A stretch of DNA of 64,000 nt from Homalodisca vitripennis (Eukaryota > Arthropoda > Insecta > Hemiptera > Cicadellidae): NCBI RefSeq assembly GCF_021130785.1, contig NW_025777429.1:1-64000 (forward strand). Reading direction: 5' to 3'. Every line of letters begins with the position of its first letter. The stretch's first letter is position 1. The position numbers were made by a program, and so were the translations under genes. Below are positions 50,816 through 63,000 of this stretch, piece after piece. A model generated the notes under the pieces. It saw only the letters and a program-made list of their open reading frames with translations, did no database searches and was not told where the DNA came from.

Positions 50816-52622
50816 AGAGAAAAGAAAAACACTCAAAAGGATAAGGTAGGAAGACAAGGACGGAAAGATTAGAGACTACAACTGGTACTGGCTGTCGTTA
50901 GCAAACAGCTAGAAATAGCTCTAGTATGGATATCCTGCACGCTCGCGAGGCGCTCCAAAAGCGTAACGGCTAGAATCCATTCCGACTGACCACACTACTC
51001 AAGATTAAATATTTTTAGTTTAAAGAGGCTTGAGGAAAAGCCTAGTAGTAGTAAAAAAAACTTGAACAAAATTAACTACTTTCTGTGGTAGCTACCAATA
51101 AATAAAGGTCTGAAGTGTTGACACAAGGATGGGTTTTTTCGTTTGTTTCTACATCACTAATACGCTTGGTGGTCAAAAGGCTACAAGAGGGTGTTCCAGT
51201 AAGGTTGGGAAGGAAATTAAATAAGTGTACACTTATTAGCCAAAGCTTATTAGCCAAAGCACTTCCTAAAGTCTCCACCATCCGGGTATCTCCACCCCGG
51301 AACCCAAGGGCCACTTAAGCACCCGAATGGAAACCCCGAACGGCTGGCGGAACTCCTTGGACCACCGGGAGAGTATTACTCCAGACATAAGGTCTGTATT
51401 TTTTTTCTTCAAAGATGGGAGGAACAGAAGGGATGAAGAGACCATTCCAAAGCGAAAATTAAAAATATGAGAAAATTACACACCCATCATAATATCAACA
51501 GACCCAAGTTCGTGTTGTAAAGGCTAATTAGGTAAAAACCTGGTACTGGCAAAATTTAGCAAAAGTGGGCCAGTACTCTCCTCCCCCTACGGGACGGCTG
51601 AGAAAAAAAATTGGTGGCCAGTGGGAAAAGACAAAATAAAGTTTTATTTTTCCATACTAGTTTTTTAAATTTAGAGACTTGGAGCAAATAAATTCAGGCT
51701 CTTAAAAGGCGTGAAAGAAAAACTGTAGAGCTACGGGAAGAGCTTAACGGAGTAAGGAAATCATTTGGTCGTGGTAAAGTGGTTTAATTAGGAACTTTAA
51801 AAACAAAAAAACAACTAGTTTCTAAGTGTTGGCCAGGAAAGGCAAAAAAAAAACCCTGAAACCTACGGAAAAGAGACCCAAAAAAACTAACTGGGCCAAA
51901 ACCCAACAAAATTAGGTTTACAATCAATAAACCTCTAAAACAATAACGATAAAAAAAAAGCCTTCAAAGGATAACAGTAACAACAGTAAAAAAAAAAAAC
52001 ACTTCCAATATAAACACTAAACAGCAAATAAATAAGATAGCTGCTGGAACATTTAGCAGCTTCAGAGACAAAATTATAAAGTCTTAAAGACACAAAGAGA
52101 TAACAACAACAACTAACTACAAAAAATATATAGACAAACTACAATCTTCAACAATATTTTCAACAATAAAAAACTAAACCTATCCATCGCTGCTAACTTA
52201 GCTGAATAACAAAGAATTCCACCTACTGCCAAAAGACTGACCCTACTAAGCAAGAGAAAGACAAAGAAAAGGAAAAGGGAAAGAAAATGTAAGCTTATGT
52301 TGTAAAATGTAATGGGTTGGCCGAACCAAGGATAGCAGGCTGCGCGACTGCATTAGGGAATGTTAAAAATAAATAAACATAAAATTCGCTCCCAATGTAC
52401 AGCCTAGAAAAATTGCCGAAGCAAAAAAAATTCTCTAAACAGCCAATGCTAATCCTGATCCCCCCGTGTATATGTACTGTAAAAGAAGAGGAGTAAAAGT
52501 ATCAGAGTGTTAATGTGGTGTAAGGAAGAGAAGAAGAAGAAGAAGGAGGAGGGAAAAAACTAAACTAACATCACTATGCCCTAAACCATCCCTATAAACG
52601 TCCCGGCAGCGGTGCTTTGGTC
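50816..52622. other. Gypsy region between pol and the 3' LTR
   Basis: About 1.8 kb, A-rich on the plus strand. Frames up to 80 codons only, none with envelope or other recognised motifs. It may be a decayed third gene or long 3' untranslated sequence. Confidence 0.5.
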
Positions 52623-53715
52623 TTAGATAGGCCCAAAATATTTCTTTAGGTGGGAAACATGGGCCGACCTAATAAGTTTCCCTGACTTGGGACACCTCAA
52701 TGTCACGGTGACTGGAGAGGTAAAATCATGAATAACCAGAGGGCGTGACCACAGAGGTTGCAGTTTTGGCTGAAATTTGATTAGCCGCATTACTCAAATT
52801 TACTCGTCGAAACATTGCCAAATCACCGATACGAAAATTAACTGGTAAACGACCTTGGTTGTACTGCCGAGCAACTTTTCGGTGTGCAACCTCCAACCGA
52901 TCCAAGGCCTGAGACCATCTCCTCTGCATGTCTCTGGAATCTTGTGTTTGGAGGAGATCATCCAAATTCCAATTGTTTTCCAGGGGAGAAGTAATTTTGT
53001 AGCCAAGGAAAATTTCAGCAGGAGAGGTGCCAATTGACTCATGCTTAGCCGAATTAAAAGCGACTTGGAATAAATGGAGATTAGTGTCCCAGTCAGTATG
53101 ATTTTGAGAATGGAAAATTCTCAAGGCAACGCCGAGGTTTTTATTAACTCTTTCAGCAATTGACGGCTTCGGATAATATGGCGAGGTCATAACGTGTTTG
53201 ATACCAAGTTCCAGACACATGTTATCGAACTGTCTGGATTTGAAACAACCACCACGGTCGGTGACGAGTTGTGAGGGGAAGCCAAAATACGCGAACAAGC
53301 CCTTATGCAAAAGATTCACCGTAGTAGGAGCGGTAGCATTTTTAGCAGGCAAAATCACTGTATATTTTGAAAAGGCGTCAACGATTGTAAGAAGCCATTT
53401 GTGGCCTTTTTTTGTTCTAGGAAGAGGTCCCACGTAATCAACAAACACCCGTTGAAAAGGCCTGGTTGCTAATTGAGAAGCCAAAGGGCCTACCTTAGTA
53501 TTTTGAGCCTGTTTGCATCTCTGACAGAAAGGACAAGCCTTTACCCTCTCTTGGATAGCCTGCTTCAGGTCGGTAGAAAAGAAAATTTGACTAATCCGAT
53601 CCCAAGTTTTCTTGAATCCCAGATGAGCTCCGAGAGGTGACTCATGGTAAACTTTAAACAATAGGTCGTAGAGTTTGCTAGGTACCACTACTCTAGGTTT
53701 GGATTGATTAGGCAA
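52623..53715 (-). CDS. pol: Gypsy integrase (C-terminal part of pol)
   Basis: Inserts the retrotransposon cDNA into the host chromosome. The zinc-binding HHCC module is visible as YHESPLGAHLGF, then CPFCQRC. The catalytic core has the first Asp in FVDYVGPLP, the second in VTDRGGCFKS and the Glu in PSIAERVNK, so the D,D,E triad is intact. A frame change at about 52770 leads into the SH3-like C-terminal module, whose LQPLWSRPLVI and AHVSHLKKYF end at a stop at 52623-52625. The catalytic region is otherwise continuous for 329 codons. It is preceded by RNase H in another frame. Confidence 0.93.
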
Positions 53716-53761
53716 TTGGTGAACTAAAATGCCTTGAATTACAGAATAATTTTGATTGGGA

Positions 53762-54247
53762 TTAGTAACCCTTCAAAGATTTCACAATATTGCGAATTTG
53801 AGCATCTTGCTCTTGGTGGCCTTTGATGTCTTTGAAGGCTTCCGGTACAGAAAAAAGAATAAAAGCCTGTGTGTGGTCGGTTTTATTTTGAATAGTAGAA
53901 CTCTGTGATGAATCGGTTTGGGGCTCAAATAAACGCGAGAGGCAGTCGGCCACAACATTGTCTTTGCCCCTAACATGCTTGACAGTAAATTGAAAGGCAT
54001 TGATGAGAGTGGTCCAACGTGATATTTTTCCTACCTGGCGAGGATTGTTAAGTAACCATGAGAGTGAGGAATTGTCAGTCTCAAGCGTGAAGGAACGATG
54101 CTCTAAATATTGTCTAAATTTTGTAAAGGCATAGACTACTGCCAAAGCTTCTAAATGGAAAGTTGAATAGTTCCTCTCGTGTACATTTAAAGGACGGCTC
54201 GCAAAAGCTATAGGGTATATTTGGCCCTGGATTTCCTGAGACAGCAC
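53762..54247 (-). CDS. pol: Gypsy RNase H domain (pol)
   Basis: Degrades the RNA strand during reverse transcription. The frame shows YPIAFASRPLNVHERNYST, the LEALAVVYAFTKFRQYL block with its catalytic Glu, FTLETDNSSLSWLL with catalytic Asp, and VRGKDNVVADCLSR with the last Asp. The upstream first-Asp segment lies just beyond a frame change at about 54250-54290. It links reverse transcriptase (right) to integrase (left). Confidence 0.93.
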   Translation of the reverse strand: MLSQEIQGQIYPIAFASRPLNVHERNYSTFHLEALAVVYAFTKFRQYLEHRSFTLETDNSSLSWLLNNPRQVGKISRWTTLINAFQFTVKHVRGKDNVVADCLSRLFEPQTDSSQSSTIQNKTDHTQAFILFSVPEAFKDIKGHQEQDAQIRNIVKSLKGY

Positions 54248-54249
54248 TG

Positions 54250-55130
54250 CACCTACAGCAGTACCTGAAGCATCAGTTGACAGAATAAACGGGCATCAAA
54301 AATTTGGTAAGCGTAGGACCGGAGCAGAGACTAAAGACCGTTTAAGTTTGTGAAAAGCATTCTGTTGCTCCTCACCCCATATGAAATTTACATCCTTTCT
54401 CTTTAACCTATTCAACGGCTCACAGATTGACGCGAAATTGGGAATAAATTTAGAATAAAAGGCACACATTCCAAGAAACCTGCTAAGCTGCTTAGTATTT
54501 TTGGTTGAGGGTAGTTGTCGATAGGGCGAGTTCTATTTGGGTTGATGGTAACTTTTCCCATCTTCGAAGACGTGGCCTAGAAATTCTATTTTATGAGAGG
54601 CAATGACCATCTTTTCTGGGTTAACTGTTAACCCTGCCCTACTAAGTCGGTCAAGGACTAAATCGAGATGTCTTTGGTGATCTTCCAGATTTTCAGAAAA
54701 AATAACAAGGTCGTCGAAATAGCAGAACAAGAAATCAAATTTCACATCACCAAAGATTTTATTTATCAACTGAGTCAGTATCATGCTACCACTAGCTAGA
54801 CCAAAAGGGAGGTAATTGTATTCCCATTGGCCAGTGCTTGTGACAAATGAAGTGTACTTCTTGGAAGCCTCATCAAGTGGTATCTGGTTGTAAGCGGACA
54901 CCAAGTCTAACATAGAAAAGATCTTAGCCTTGCCTAGAAATTGAAAAGAAGACTCTACCGTAGGCATCAGGGTTGAATCGAGCTCCAAGACATTGTTTTA
55001 AGGCGCGGAAGTCAACCACCAGGCGTGAAGAACCTCCCTTTTTAGGTACTAAAAATGCTGGACTGGAGTAAGGGGAAGTTGAAGGTCTAATAACGCCTTT
55101 TTCTCCAGAAGGCCTTCGATATGCTCACGA
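54250..55130 (-). CDS. pol: Gypsy reverse transcriptase (pol), frameshifted
   Basis: RNA- and DNA-dependent DNA polymerase. Pieces in order: PYSSPAFLVPKKGG and RLVVDFRALK (about 55010-55080, in a different frame from the next part), FSMLDLVSAYNQIPLD with the first catalytic Asp (about 54890), FTSTGQW-like and YLPFGLASGS (about 54800-54850), and FCYFDDLVIFS with the two catalytic aspartates (about 54705-54725), where the box is YFDD. Then come LSRAGLTVNPEKM and IEFLGHVF. The thumb and connection continue to about 54290 in a further frame. Two frame changes lie at about 55000 and 55080. All catalytic residues are present. Confidence 0.92.
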
Positions 55131-55742
55131 ATTAAAGCCATTTTCGGGGGAGCATAATGATACGGACGGCACCTGAACGGCTTGTCTGACTTGACAGTGA
55201 TAGAATAAGTCAAAAGGTTAGTTTTACCCAGCTGTTTGGTCACAGTTTCGGGAAAACACCGCAGAATATTTTTAAATGTCTGAACTTGGGAATTATCAAG
55301 CCTCTCTCCAAAGATAGGTCCCAAACTAACATCCTCTGCCTGTTCATCCTCTTGGTTTTCGGCTATAACTAGTGAAGTGTCAAAGGGAAAAGACACCTGG
55401 CGTTGAGCCGCATTAATGCTCATTTCAGAGGCCTGAATGAAGTCGAGTCCAATCAAAACAGGAACCGGTAAGTTGTTAGTAACAAGAAATGGGAAAGTCC
55501 AAGAGAAACAAGCTAATTTGAAATGAATATGGGCCAAAAATTGAAAGGAGACATCTGAACCATTTGCAGCTGTAGCCGTCAATGAAGTTTTCTTCAACTT
55601 TCTTCACGACACCCTTGAGTTTAGAGAGAGTATCAAATACGCTTTTAGCTACGATAGATCTGGTAGAACCAGTATCAATCACAGCAGAAGACTTAATGTT
55701 AGAAAAAGCAATAGGAATTTCTAGGGGTTTGACCTTGGGCAA
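55131..55742 (-). CDS. pol: Gypsy protease and start of reverse transcriptase (pol)
   Basis: Aspartic protease that processes Gag-Pol. IDTGSTRSIV (about 55655-55690) holds the single catalytic DTG triad, and VLIGLDFI (about 55435-55460) is the characteristic second protease motif. The domain crosses a frame change at about 55560-55590. Downstream, FRCRPYHYAPPKM and IEGLLEK (about 55090-55185) begin the reverse transcriptase N-terminus. It follows gag after a frame change at about 55750-55800, where ribosomal frameshifting or an assembly error could apply. Confidence 0.9.
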
Positions 55743-55795
55743 AGCCGGAGCTAAAGGATTAATGGGCCTAGTCTTCTTGGGGAATGCCGGCCCTT

Positions 55796-57260
55796 TCAGC
55801 GAATTCCCCTTTTGGAGTTTAAATTAACCGCAGGATTAGCGGAACTATAATTATGGTTTTGATTATTCCTATTATAGGAAAACCTCCGTTCCTGGTTTGG
55901 CCTACTATTGTTCCCTGGTAGCATATTATCTTGCAATTGATTAGAATTACAAACTTGGGGGTTCAGCCGCTGAATGAAAGCATTATCATAGCCATTTGCC
56001 CTTACTTGGCCCTGCCTAGAATTATTGGGTTGAGAATGAAAGTTCTGGTAAGGTCTACTATTATTGTAAGGCCCGCTTCCTTGCCTTTGGTTACCTCCAA
56101 ACGAATGGTTTGGATAAAATGTGCTATAGGGGGTTCTCTTAGCGGCGTCTCGGTCGAAGTTTGTACCCGAACCACGGTAAAATGTTCTGTTATTATAACG
56201 ATTATTTTGGAAAAGATGTCCAGCGTATTGTAAATTAGTATTATCATAAGTGACATTTTTATTAGAATCTATTGCAGCTTCCTGAGATTCAGAATTGCCA
56301 TACCCTAACGGAGCTTGAACAGTGTTGACCGTCAAACTCTCAATCATGGAAACCATGTTTTTTTCCAGTTGTTGTACTGTGGTAGGGGGTTGAAGACCTG
56401 CAAAAGCTGCCCTAGTATGAGGGTTGAGACCGGTAAAAATAGTTGTAAAAATCTCGCCATCACTTATTTCTGGTCCAAGAATTTGGAAAATGCTAACAAT
56501 GTCAGTAAGATAATCAGCAATAAGGTTCTGACAGTCGTTGTTGTCTATACATGAGTTTAGACTGAATGTCTCTAATGGCCCTAGATGAGAAAAAGGTAAA
56601 CCTAATTGTCTGCAGAGCATTCGGCCAGGTAGAGTCAGCACTCACGAGACCCATCCACACATCACGAAGTCTGCCTTCAGTGCGTGCCACAGCGTTTAAT
56701 AGAATAGTTTTATCTGAACCTAAATTTAACTCTACTATTTTTTTGGATTTTTAAAACGAGAAATTCTGTTAGCTGAAATAAATCTGTACCAGAAGTAATG
56801 GGTACCTCTCTAAGCATATCCCGCAAAATGTTAGGGAATGAGACATCGTCCCTGTTATATGGCCTATTTTGGGTTGCAATTTCTTGGGCTATACCGTCTT
56901 AGCAGTCGCTTCAATAGCATTTAAGGTCATTGTATGCAGACTCTTCACTAAACCACCAAGATCCACCGGCACTACAGGGGGCAGCACAGTACAAGTTCCT
57001 ACTTCGTCCTGTTTTAAACTGGGATTATCCACTAAATCATCCGTTACGGGTACCCTTGGTTCATCCGCAGATTCCTCCAAGTCACTCACGACCCCTTCGC
57101 TAGACCGAGCCACAAATTCACTTAGCTGCACACGCATGGCATCAAGCTTATCCTTGGGTTTAATTCCCCATAGCTTGCATTGTTCGCGGGCTTCCTCAAT
57201 AGTCAACTTTTTAATCCAAGACACAGTCTTTGGAACATTATTTAAATCGAAGAACTTCAT
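55796..57260 (-). CDS. gag: Gypsy Gag polyprotein, two frames
   Basis: Structural capsid precursor. The first frame starts at 57260 with MKFFDLNNVPKTVSW and runs to about 56889. It has an acidic middle (LEESADEPRVPVTDDL) and then shifts frame. The second frame (56641-55796) contains the capsid C-terminal region LIADYLTDIVSIFQIL, IFTGLNPHTRAAFAGLQ and a short helical end. It is followed by a long tail rich in Asn, Arg, Gly, Gln and Tyr (about 56240-55800) in the nucleocapsid position. No CCHC zinc knuckle is visible, so RNA binding would rely on this basic low-complexity tail. The start is chosen because it is the first Met in frame after the long leader. Confidence 0.85.
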
Positions 57261-59640
57261 CTCGTAAAAGGTTCAATAATCAACAATAAATAAACACAAA
57301 TCACAACAAACAAGTTAAACAATAAATTAATCAAAGACACATGAGAGCGTGGACAGATATTCCACACAAACTAGAGAGCAGTAAAAAAAAATTCAGAAAA
57401 ACATTAGGGCAATTTTACTGTGGTGTGTGAAAAAGTACAAGTTGTAAAAAAAACTATTATAAATTTATAGTATTACAAATAAATAAAAGCATATAGTACA
57501 TTTCCTTATTATTACCATGAAACCAAATTCCAGTATCACCAACAGGTGAAGGCAGAAAATACAACAAGTTTGGCTTTCAGAACAAAAAAAAAGTCGGTTG
57601 CCATCAGTCGGGGGTAGACTCAATTTGTTTCCTCTCAAAAGGTTGAGAAAGTTCAAAGTATTCAAAAAAAACCTAACAACACCTTTCAAAACCTAAAAGA
57701 ATAAGAGAGGGAAACAAAGTAAACAAAAATTAATCAAAAGCAAGAGCAACTGTACCGTAGAAGAGCAAAAAAAAATATATATGTGGAGCGAGTCGTAAAG
57801 TAGCGCTACCGGTAACTACTACATAAAGTTCAACAAGGCCCAAGTGAACAAGACACAAGCCTAAATAGTAAACTCTCCCTTAAAACTGTAAATAATTTAG
57901 AACACCCCCCCAAAAAAAAATCTCTTTTGAGGCCAAGAATCCAAAAAAAAACCCCAGTGAAAAATTAAAAATTAAGAAATTAAAGACCAAAGGAAAAAAA
58001 AAATTATTTAACCACTTAAGGCTTAAATTAGGCTAAACTGAAATTTAGGTAAGTTAAACACCCGAAGCTGAATCAAGCAAGCTGACATATCAATCAATCC
58101 AAAGAGTCCACTAGGGTTTGGTATATTATAAAATAGTGAACCCTCAAGGTGGCAAACTATAGTTTTAAAAAGTTTGTAAAAGAAAGGATGTTTCAACATT
58201 TTGGAAAGAAAGTTTAGTTTTGTAAGTAATTAAATCACTTATATGTATGTCAGCACGTCAAATCCAACCCCAAGCTGCAACTTCATAAAAATTACAAAAC
58301 AAGCCTAGGCCTATGTTACTTTCAATACTAGTTGAAACTAAAGGTGTACTCCATATTAACTTTAACTGTTTTAATTTAAACAGGCACTAGTCAAAAGAAT
58401 CAAAGGGCTTTTTAATAATAGACTATGAAAGAATTATTATTTTTACAATAACATTAAAGTTTTGAAGAAGGTTTTAGAAAAAAAATTGCAAACTGTTAGA
58501 CTAAATCAACCCCTTAAGCTTGAACTGCCCCGAACAATCAAATAGCATAGGCCTACATAAAAGTTTGACATGTTTCTAAGTAGAAAAATTATCAGATAAA
58601 TTTAACAGTAACACTTCACTTTACCTTGTGTATAGACTAAGATTAATTAACAAAATTGTGTAAGACTCGAATAAATTCAACGCAGTAGACAAAAATCATC
58701 AAATTAGTGCTATTAAAAATTTAAACTCTTATCAACTTAAAACATGTACAAGTGGAGTAAATCCGCTGGAAGAATAAATAAATAACTAAATAATTAATTA
58801 AATCCTAGAATAACAACAATTAATTGCATTTGGAACTAAGGGTAGGTGTGGAAAGGTTAAAAAATTTTAATTAAATCAGATGTAGAGATGAAATATCAGA
58901 AGGAAAGCAAGTTATATAAAAAAGAACACTTTTAATTATAAGCCAACCCAAAGTAAATAAACTGGTGAAACTGGATGGGGGTTTCAAATATTAACCAGAA
59001 AGCTAAGAACTTTAAAAACAAAAGGTAGGCTATACATAGGCGGCAGTACAATACGCAGTCACCAACAGCATCTATGAAATCCTTCGACTTTACTTGCACA
59101 GATCTGAGCCAAAGTTTAAATTAAAATACTAAAAGGTGCTAATTAAAGTTTAGAAAGCACAAGTAATTAAGTACCAGGTATGTTTAAGGCAACAGGCTAC
59201 ACTGTAGGTGAAAGTAAAAGTTAGGTTTAAGAGTTAACTTGGTGAGAGAAAAAAATTTATTAAAATTGGTTTAAAGTAAAATTTTAAGCTACAAAAAATC
59301 AACCAAATACCTATGCCTAAATAATTAGTGAGAATAAGTTACTAAAGTTTAAGAAATACTGCACACTCACATGTTCAATTATTACACAACTAGGCTTAGG
59401 TAGCAGTTGGTTGCAAGAACTGCTTGGCTCAGACTTGCACATTAAAAACAAGCTACTTCGAAAAAGTTTAACATTTTGAGTAAAAAGAAAGTGCAGTGAT
59501 AAGGAAAATTTAGAAAACTAAAAAAAATTTAGAAAAACGTCTACCCCTTTAAAAAAAACTTAAAACTAGGACTTAGCTCTCATAGCTGTGTAGAATTCCT
59601 CCGCTCCCACCGGCAAGCCTAGCCTTCCATTTCAAACCAC
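57261..59640 (-). other. Long 5' leader of the Gypsy element
   Basis: About 2.4 kb between the primer-binding site and gag with no frame over 75 codons. It is unusually long. It could hold packaging or internal ribosome entry signals, but no structure was established. Confidence 0.6.
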
Positions 59641-59652
59641 GCTCTGCTACCA
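59636..59652 (-). promoter_or_regulatory. Primer-binding site, probably initiator-Met tRNA
   Basis: On the minus strand tggtagcagagcgtgg begins three bases after the 5' LTR. The first 11-12 bases, tggtagcagagc, are what is expected from the 3' end of insect initiator methionine tRNA. Later bases match less well. Confidence 0.7.
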
Positions 59653-59655
59653 ATA

Positions 59656-60053
59656 TGCGACGATTTTCGAAAACTGAATTTGGAAAGACTGGGTCCTAAA
59701 TAATAAACGAGGTCGTGAAACGTTGATTGGAAGGTAGGCATACGATATTAACACCAAAACACCGTGCCGGTTCGTAGAGGGAGCGGGCAGCCAGCTTTGA
59801 TTTTGTAACTCCGACCACAGAAAACTCCAAGATGTCCTTGCCCTATCGAAGTCAGAAGAGAAGAGGACAAGAAACCTAATTCCCCGATATCTAGAAAACC
59901 TGAAAATACTAGAACCAATCAAAAAGCCAGAAAAGCCACAGAAACATCTAGAAAGAGAACAACCATCTGGTAAAACAGATGGCTTCGACCAGCTGTAAGG
60001 AAACAGCTCCCGGTCCGTCCAAAGACCAACAAAATAAAGTGGCAAACGCCACA
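59656..60053 (-). repeat. 5' LTR of the Gypsy element
   Basis: 398 bp, the same sequence as 50396-50795 apart from four indels. It is flanked on its right by the tagt target duplication (60054-60057). Confidence 0.95.
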
Positions 60054-60057
60054 TAGT

Positions 60058-63000
60058 AAATAACATTTCAAATGTGAAAATGTTCATAATGTTGTCAAAT
60101 AATACATTGTAACGTTAGATAATTTATAATACAAACCTATTGGATTTATTTCATAATATATTTAGTTTATTTTTACAGTTATAATACCAACTTAATTGCT
60201 AATGGTAAGATAATGATAGTACAAAAGTATAGTCATACAACACTATTACGTATGTGCTCCATGCAGAGACCAACTCTCAAACATGCACTTAATAAAAAAC
60301 TAAACAATAATAAAAAAAATCTATTCAAAAAAGGTCTGCAATCACCTCAGAACAAATATTTTTTAACCAACGTTGTATTTATATGTTAGGTTATTTGTTT
60401 TACCTGAGGAAGATATGAGATTGCTGATCTCAAAACTTAGTTTTACATATTTTTTATGACAGAACTATCTGAAATTTCTGGAATAATCCTATTTCCACCA
60501 GAATCAATAAATCGTCAAACATATTTTATCGGTAATAAGATTTAATGGAAAATACCTTACATAGAAAACAGACATAGCATTAAAAGTTTTATAATTATTT
60601 ACATTTATTAATACTTTTATTTTTATTTCAGAATGAAAATAAATATTAAAAGTGATGAAAGTGATCAAATATGTACATAATGACAATATTATACTTTTTG
60701 AATCGTAAGTTATTTGTTACTGCGTATTGAAATTCCTCCAACAATTTGATAAATTATCTAAATATATTCAAATATACTATATTTCACACAGGTTCCATTA
60801 TTTACGATTACCAGTTGGGTTATAAAAGAATTCGATTTACGTTCTGGCGGAAGAACGTCATTCAGTGTAATAATCATTAATAATGCTTTAATTTGTATAT
60901 CCCAATTTCAATCAGTAATGAGAATCCTAAAATTACAGAACAGGGTAGGCTCTAAATTGCTAATGAAATCTTCAACAGTTTAATTAAAGTTCGCAACATG
61001 TTCTTGCTCGCTCTGGAGCTATACAAAGGCTAAAGTTGGTTTAAACACTACAACCCTACATTAAGGACTTAGTTAGTAATGGTTATGTTATGTATCCTTG
61101 GAACCGTAATTGAAATTGTAATTATTTCATGAATATTAAATATTTGAAATTTGATACGGTGCAGTCTCATTTTAGAAACCATTCGATAATTTTATAAATT
61201 CAAATGATTTGCAAAATATACGGCCAATTGATAATTTTAAAATTTTTTGAATATTATACTAATTCATTTTAAAATCTGAATTAAAATAGGAAGAGAATTA
61301 TTTGAAAATTTTTTTTTAAGAAGAGACGGATTGGAAAAGTAACCTGGGATGATTTGGAATTCAGAAATAATTTTATAATTTATGTTTCATAATACAAAGT
61401 TTACTAATGGCAAACGTATGTAGTCACCTTTACGTAAGATTCGAAAAATCTGGCTGAAATCTCCCATTACTTTAAAAATATCAGTAGTGTAATTTAAACA
61501 GAAATAAAGTTTAATATATGAATCGTATTCAGGTTGCTTCAATGATCAAGGTTGTAAATTCTTTCATATCAGGTACTAAAAAACATTTAAATATTAACTA
61601 AATTGTTACCAGTAACTTATAAAAACCTGATATCTAAACATTCATGTCTCAAGCATCCATTATTTATCTGACTACTACCCAAAAAACCACAAGAAATCTG
61701 TAACAGAAATATGTATAAACGATTATTTTTTAATATTGCCTGAACCTAATAAATATTTTCGCCTTAAAGCGAAAGTAGCTAGAAATGAGGTAGGATATAT
61801 TCCTAGCTCGTAAAAAGCTATTTAGGCCGAGGTATGTACGCGTCTATTATTTTCTTCGTTAGGAAAACTAGGGAAACTCAATTTTGGTCCTGAAAATATT
61901 TTATACCAAAACTAGAGTATAAGAATCAGAATTAGATGTAATTTGATTGCAATCTAACAAAGAGCTACATTCATGCATGGTTTGTTTGTTTGGAGTAGTA
62001 AAAAAAAAACTAAACAGCCGGAAATATACAACTAATAATCAAAACAAAAGAGTTAGTCTCTTAGTAGATATGTTTTTTTCTTTGCAACATCTAGGCAAAC
62101 TATACTATGGTTCAGAATATATTTTTAACTGAAAGTATATGAAAAGGGCTGGAAATAAACGATTTTTGACCTATTTAGGTTTTTGTCACTTGTGTATTAG
62201 TATTTATTTGTAGGGACGACAAGACAGACTAAAATTTGACGTTTTAAATATAATGAATGTGTACTAGAACTCTTCTACACGTTCAAAACCTTATATAACT
62301 TTCAAGTTATTCTATGACACCATTATTTATGAACACTTGCATCTACTGTAACTTAAAGATGTAAGTGTATATACCTTAAAGGATGTATATTTACGATTAT
62401 AATATTTAAATACACCTCATTTTACATCTGCATTATTTTACTAAGTGGTATAATTAATTAAATTTTGAAAATTGCGCTTGAAGCCACGGGTAAGAGCTTA
62501 AAGCACATATATTCGTTACATTGACAACCCTTATTTAACACAATATATACCTATACTAAAATACGTTTTTCTCTACACTACTAGAACTATTTTGGAAATC
62601 ATTTATGAAATCGGCTATACTACAATAAATACCAAAAAGTAAGGAAAAGGTTTATCGATACTCTCCTTAATAATAAAATAAATTACGTATATTACGACAG
62701 TGCAAAAATCTCTATTCCATTTTGTATTCCTTATGGCACTTCTTAAAATGTCATAATTGCACTCCGCTTCATTAATATTTGTTTTATTCTGCATTGTTAT
62801 CGCTTTTATCGTAGTTACCTATATTATTAGTGTAAAAACTTTCACTTACGATCAGCCAAACTGAAGGAGTGGCGTGAATCATAACCGAACTTGTTGTTTG
62901 TTGTATAGAAAAATATCAATTTGGAATTCCAACTCTAATAAATTTGCCCTCGAGATATCGTCTACATATACAGGTTGACAAAGACAGACATAAATAAAAT

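Larger units (their letters stand above)
50396..60053 (-). mobile_element. Ty3/Gypsy LTR retrotransposon, nearly full length
   Basis: 9658 bp with 400- and 398-bp LTRs, a 4-bp target duplication (tagt), a primer-binding site, a polypurine tract, and gag and pol in the order protease, reverse transcriptase, RNase H, integrase on the minus strand. That pol order defines the Gypsy group. Copy A at about 27428 shows the unoccupied site. The element is longer than most insect Gypsy elements because of a 2.4-kb leader and about 1.8 kb between pol and the 3' LTR. Several one-base frameshifts interrupt gag-pol, although the LTRs are almost identical. No envelope-like gene is recognisable. Confidence 0.96.

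Noticed and set aside
50357..50857. Frames of 64-84 codons, and similarly 59647-60087
   Set aside because: They are translations of the two LTRs, not genes.
51072..51314. Possible envelope remnant between pol and the 3' LTR
   Set aside because: No signal peptide, furin-like site or transmembrane pattern seen in any frame there.
52855..57267. Several plus-strand frames, including one of 132 codons at 56869
   Set aside because: Antisense shadows of gag and pol.
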